From NCBI GenBank assembly GCA_016185145.1, contig JACPOB010000145.1, positions 1-50,786 of the forward strand: a stretch of 50,786 nucleotides of DNA, read 5' to 3'. The translations under genes and the position numbers were made by a program. Positions within the stretch are counted from its first letter, which is position 1, and every line of letters begins with the position of its first letter. This DNA comes from Rhodospirillales bacterium (GTDB lineage Bacteria; Pseudomonadota; Alphaproteobacteria; Reyranellales; Reyranellaceae). Shown here piece by piece: positions 47,771-50,786 of the stretch. The notes under the pieces are model-generated. The model saw only the letters and a list, made by a program, of their open reading frames with translations, was not told the origin of the DNA and searched no databases.

Positions 47771-49846
47771 ATGAAAATCTTCCGCAATGTGCGGCTCAAG
47801 CCCAGCATCCTGACGTCGTTCGTGGTCCTGACCGTCCCGGTCTTCTTCACCATCATCGCTGTCACCTACTTCTCGAACGACCGCATCGCCCGGGCCAACG
47901 CGCAGCAGCTCGTCGAGCGCTTCCGCAACGAGGCGATCGACAACATCCAGGACGACTTCAATCCCATCAAGTCGCTGGCCCGCTCGGCCGCGGCGATCGG
48001 CGACGAGTTCCCCGACTTCTACGCGTCGAGCCGCTGCTTCAAGTATTTCCAGACCATCCTGGTGCACAGCCCCAAGATCGTCAGCGTCTATGTCGGCCTG
48101 GAAGACGGCAGCTTCCGCCAGACGCGCCGCATCGATCCCGAAGTGAAGGTCCAGGGCGCGCTGCCGCCCAAAGGCTCGCAGTACGCCTACCGTTGGATCG
48201 TCCCCAAGCCGGGCGAGCGGACGCTCGACCATTTCCTCTATCTCGACGCCGATCTCAAGGAGCTGGGTTCGAGCGAAGAGCCAACCGCTTACGACCCGCG
48301 CACCCGACTGTGGTACCGCAGCGCCGCCGATGCACACACGGAGATGATCTCCGATCCCGACGTCTTCGCGACCCTGGGCCTGATCGGATTCACGGTGGCC
48401 GCGCCCTTCTATTCCGGTGGCAAGCTGCACGGCGTGGCGGCGATCGACATGACGCTGATGGGACTTGGCGAGTATCTCGCCGAGCGCAAGATCAGCCCCG
48501 GCACGGTGAGCTACATGCTCGATCATCAGGGCCGGGTGATCGCGGCCTCCGACTTGTCGAAGACCTATGCCAACGTTCAGGGCAAGCTCGAGCTGCTGCA
48601 CGTCACCGCGCTCGACAACGACCTGCCGGCCTTCGCCTACAGCGCCCGCCCGCGCGGCAGCGAAGGGCTCTACATCTTCGCGCACGACGGCAAGGAGTAT
48701 GTCGCGAGCCTGGCGACCATGCCCGCCGAGTTCGGCAAGAAGTGGCAGCTCTTCATCATCACGCCGCTCGCCGACTTCACCAGCACGTTCCAGGCCAACA
48801 ACATCCGCCTGGCCATCTTCGGCCTGATGGCAATGGCGTTGCAGGTCGTCGTCATCTTCTTCATGACCGGCATCGTCTCCTCGCCGCTCGAGCGGCTCGC
48901 CTTCAAGGTCGGCAAGATCCAGGAGCTGGGCACCGAGACGCTGCCGTCGGTGAACTCGCCGATCCGCGAGATCTCGGTGCTGTCCAAGGCAATCGACACG
49001 CTCGATGCCGCGGTGAAGTCGTTCTCCGCCTTCGTGCCGATCGGCCTGGTGACCCAGCTCCTGCACTCGGAGCAGAAGCTGGAGCTGGGCGGCCACAGCC
49101 GCTTCCTCACCATCTTCTTCTCCGACCTCGAGGGGTTTTCGACGCTCTCCGAGGAGGTGCCGTCGCAGGAACTGCTGCTGCGCGTCTCGGCCTATCTCGA
49201 GCTGGTGACCAAGACCGTCAACCAGGAACACGGCACCATCGACAAGTTCATCGGCGACGGCGTGATGGCGTTCTGGGGCGCGCCGGCGCTGCTCGACGAC
49301 CATGCCTGGCGGTCGTGCGTGGCGGCGATGCGCATCCAGCGCGGCATGGATGCGCTGAACGAGCGCTGGCAGGCCGAGGAGCTGAAGCCGCTCAACATCC
49401 GCATCGGCATCCACTGCGATGCCGTCCTGGTGGGCAACATCGGCTCCAAGGAACGCATGAGTTACACGGTGATGGGCGACGGCGTGAACGTCGCCGCCCG
49501 CCTGGAAGGCACCAACAAGGAGTTCAATACCCGCATCCTGATCAGCCACCCGGTGTTCAAGGAGGCAGGCGAGCGACTGTGCGTGCGGCCGATCGACGAC
49601 GTCACGGTCAAGGGACGGCGCGCGAAGATTCCGATCTACGAGTTGATGGGCGTCTATGGCGCCGACGATCCGGGCCTGGAGCCCAGCCCCGAAACGCAAC
49701 GGTTAGCCAAGTTGACGCGGCTCGCCTATGAGGCTCTGGTCAGGGAGGACTACGCTTTGGCATCGCGCCGCTACCGCGAGATACTGGCGGAGTTTCCCGA
49801 CGATCCGGTTGCGTCGGCGTTGGTCAAACGGCTTGTCACGGCATAG
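47771..49846 (+). CDS. Receptor-type class III adenylate/guanylate cyclase
   Basis: A membrane cyclase (691 aa). A transmembrane helix (LTSFVVLTVPVFFTIIAVTYF, ~res 14-34) and an extracytoplasmic dCache-like domain (~35-350, with DPRTRLWYRSA and APFYSGGKLHGVAAIDMTL) are followed by a second helix (~354-376), a HAMP-like linker and the cyclase homology domain (~440-625). Catalytic motifs: FFSDLEGFSTLSE with the metal-binding Asp, DKFIGDGVMAFWGAP with the second Asp region, and MGDGVNVAARLEG. It would turn ATP (or GTP) into a cyclic nucleotide in response to an external ligand. The C-terminal 55 residues form a TPR-like helical tail. Confidence 0.94.
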   Translation: MKIFRNVRLKPSILTSFVVLTVPVFFTIIAVTYFSNDRIARANAQQLVERFRNEAIDNIQDDFNPIKSLARSAAAIGDEFPDFYASSRCFKYFQTILVHSPKIVSVYVGLEDGSFRQTRRIDPEVKVQGALPPKGSQYAYRWIVPKPGERTLDHFLYLDADLKELGSSEEPTAYDPRTRLWYRSAADAHTEMISDPDVFATLGLIGFTVAAPFYSGGKLHGVAAIDMTLMGLGEYLAERKISPGTVSYMLDHQGRVIAASDLSKTYANVQGKLELLHVTALDNDLPAFAYSARPRGSEGLYIFAHDGKEYVASLATMPAEFGKKWQLFIITPLADFTSTFQANNIRLAIFGLMAMALQVVVIFFMTGIVSSPLERLAFKVGKIQELGTETLPSVNSPIREISVLSKAIDTLDAAVKSFSAFVPIGLVTQLLHSEQKLELGGHSRFLTIFFSDLEGFSTLSEEVPSQELLLRVSAYLELVTKTVNQEHGTIDKFIGDGVMAFWGAPALLDDHAWRSCVAAMRIQRGMDALNERWQAEELKPLNIRIGIHCDAVLVGNIGSKERMSYTVMGDGVNVAARLEGTNKEFNTRILISHPVFKEAGERLCVRPIDDVTVKGRRAKIPIYELMGVYGADDPGLEPSPETQRLAKLTRLAYEALVREDYALASRRYREILAEFPDDPVASALVKRLVTA

Positions 49847-49920
49847 GAGAGATTGCCGTCTTTGGGAGGGGCACCGGTGGGGACCGTGCCCAGGAAGAGT
49901 GTGATTTGGGGGTAACTAAC

Positions 49921-50637
49921 GTGTCGAAGCCTAGACTGGCGCCGGACGCCAGAGTCGAGCTGTCGCTCGCCGCCTTGCGACCGAGCGAGTACACCGCAGC
50001 CCTGATCCAGGTCTTGCAGGCGAAGTCCGCCACGGTGCAGGGCGCCAAGGTGCTCGAGATCGGCTCGGGCAGCGGCGTCGTGCTGGCGGCGCTGGGCGAG
50101 CTGGGCGCAGCCTCGCTGTGCGGCATCGACATCGAGGAGGACGCCGTCGCGTCGGGCATGCTGCTGCTGGCCGAGCTCGGCCACGGCGAGACGGCGGAAC
50201 TCTACCTCGGCGACATGTGGCTGCCGGTCACCGGCCGCCGCTTCGACCTGATCGTGGCCAACCTGCCGCACTTCCCCATGGAGCGCAGCGACGTTCCAGG
50301 CCGGCTGCCGACCTGGAGCGCCGGCGGCTGCAACGGCCGCGCGCTGCTCGATCCCTTTCTCGAAGGGCTGGATGCGCATTTGGCCGCCGGTGGGCGCGCC
50401 ATCATCACCCATAACGCGTTTGTCGATCTCGGGCGCTCGCGCGAGATCGTGGCCGCATGCGGCATGGCGCTCAACGTTGCGCTCACCACGCTGGTCTACA
50501 TTCCCGAAGACAAGCTCTCGCGCATGACCGCGAGCGTGCTCGCCGTCCAGGACGGCCGCGCCATCCACCGCTACGGACCCTACGCGTTCGGCGACATGCA
50601 CATCGTCGAGATCACCAGGCACGGGGCGGCGGGTTGA
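49921..50637 (+). CDS. SAM-dependent methyltransferase (HemK-like fold)
   Basis: A class I methyltransferase (238 aa) with the SAM motif VLEIGSGSGVVLAALGELGA, the acidic loop GIDIEEDAV, and FDLIVANLPHFPMER, which sits at the NPPY-like motif position of HemK/RsmC-type enzymes but reads NLPHF. The target is unknown. Start: GTG 49921 with GGGGG 8 bases before it; an in-frame TTG at 49906 is possible. Upstream lies a 74-base gap with a small imperfect hairpin (about 49874-49890). Last gene of the window. Confidence 0.85.
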   Translation: MSKPRLAPDARVELSLAALRPSEYTAALIQVLQAKSATVQGAKVLEIGSGSGVVLAALGELGAASLCGIDIEEDAVASGMLLLAELGHGETAELYLGDMWLPVTGRRFDLIVANLPHFPMERSDVPGRLPTWSAGGCNGRALLDPFLEGLDAHLAAGGRAIITHNAFVDLGRSREIVAACGMALNVALTTLVYIPEDKLSRMTASVLAVQDGRAIHRYGPYAFGDMHIVEITRHGAAG

Positions 50638-50786
50638 TACGTGCACACCTCATCCTCTTATGTCCGATAGTTCAAGGCGTGGGACGAGCTTTTTCATCGC
50701 GCTGCGATGGAGCAGTGCGTGATGGGAGGGACAGCGAGGCTGCATGGGTCTGGGGGCAGGCTTTGCTGCGACGGTTGATCGATCTC
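50638..50786. other. End of window, no gene recognised
   Basis: The last 149 bases have no reading frame I can assign. A GGAGGG purine stretch at about 50726-50731 could be a ribosome site for a gene starting near the window edge, but no start codon with family similarity follows. Confidence 0.5.

Overview
This is a high-GC window with dense, tail-to-tail and head-to-head gene packing. GTG and TTG starts are frequent, and palindromic repeats of the hairpin type common in Alphaproteobacteria fill many gaps between genes. A class I lysyl-tRNA synthetase, TctC/Bug-type binding proteins, an ABC_sub_bind protein beside a sensor kinase, LLM flavoenzymes, DUF1330 and many SDR/amidase/MFS genes all fit a free-living, metabolically versatile alphaproteobacterium. 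My best guess is a Rhodospirillales/Hyphomicrobiales-like organism such as Reyranella, but that is inference from gene content, not from a search. I see no rRNA, tRNA, CRISPR array, transposase or phage gene.

Layout. 1-4.7 kb: the 3' part of an autotransporter, then a minus-strand run (unknown protein, DUF1330 protein, sulfurtransferase, small secreted protein). 4.9-9.6 kb: AEC transporter, mscL, a dapA homologue divergent from a LysR regulator, a small membrane protein with a strong terminator, and PPK2. 9.8-15.3 kb: PRISE-like SDR divergent from an LLM oxidoreductase, a Bug binding protein, a PPC-domain protein, a 2-hydroxyacid dehydrogenase, and a decayed SDR start fused to a small membrane protein. 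15.4-23.8 kb: DinG-like helicase, Tat-type amine oxidase, MFS transporter, and the operon lysK - unknown HxT protein - AllA-like protein. 23.8-27.7 kb: a secreted sedolisin with DUF4114 followed 5 nt later by a sulfotransferase. 27.9-32.3 kb: two-component genes: a NarL-type regulator convergent with an operon of ABC_sub_bind protein, dCache/HAMP histidine kinase and a receiver domain. An in-frame TAG separates the kinase from the receiver. 32.4-34.8 kb: TetR with a clear operator, sterol-desaturase-family protein and SDR. 34.8-37.9 kb: small envelope proteins (one a 41-residue lipoprotein), quinone reductase, VOC protein, ion channel, GST. 38.0-41.2 kb: a translationally overlapping type III PKS - ICMT - MFS operon. 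41.2-50.6 kb: branched-chain-type aminotransferase, EamA transporter, YXWGXW/calcium-motif protein, UxaA-type dehydratase, cold shock protein, GNAT, amidase, receptor-type class III cyclase and a methyltransferase.

Points most worth following: (a) the kinase-TAG-receiver arrangement, which looks like a hybrid kinase split by one amber codon, coupled to a periplasmic binding protein; (b) the sedolisin-sulfotransferase pair; (c) the PKS-ICMT-MFS cluster, which resembles alkylpyrone/alkylresorcinol methylation systems with an exporter added; (d) a mosaic family of large palindromes that exactly fill gaps between convergent genes and, as a second family, supply stop codons to neighbouring genes; (e) an SDR gene deleted down to its first 23 codons and joined in frame to another gene. 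None of these is proven to be a new system; all are inferences from sequence alone.
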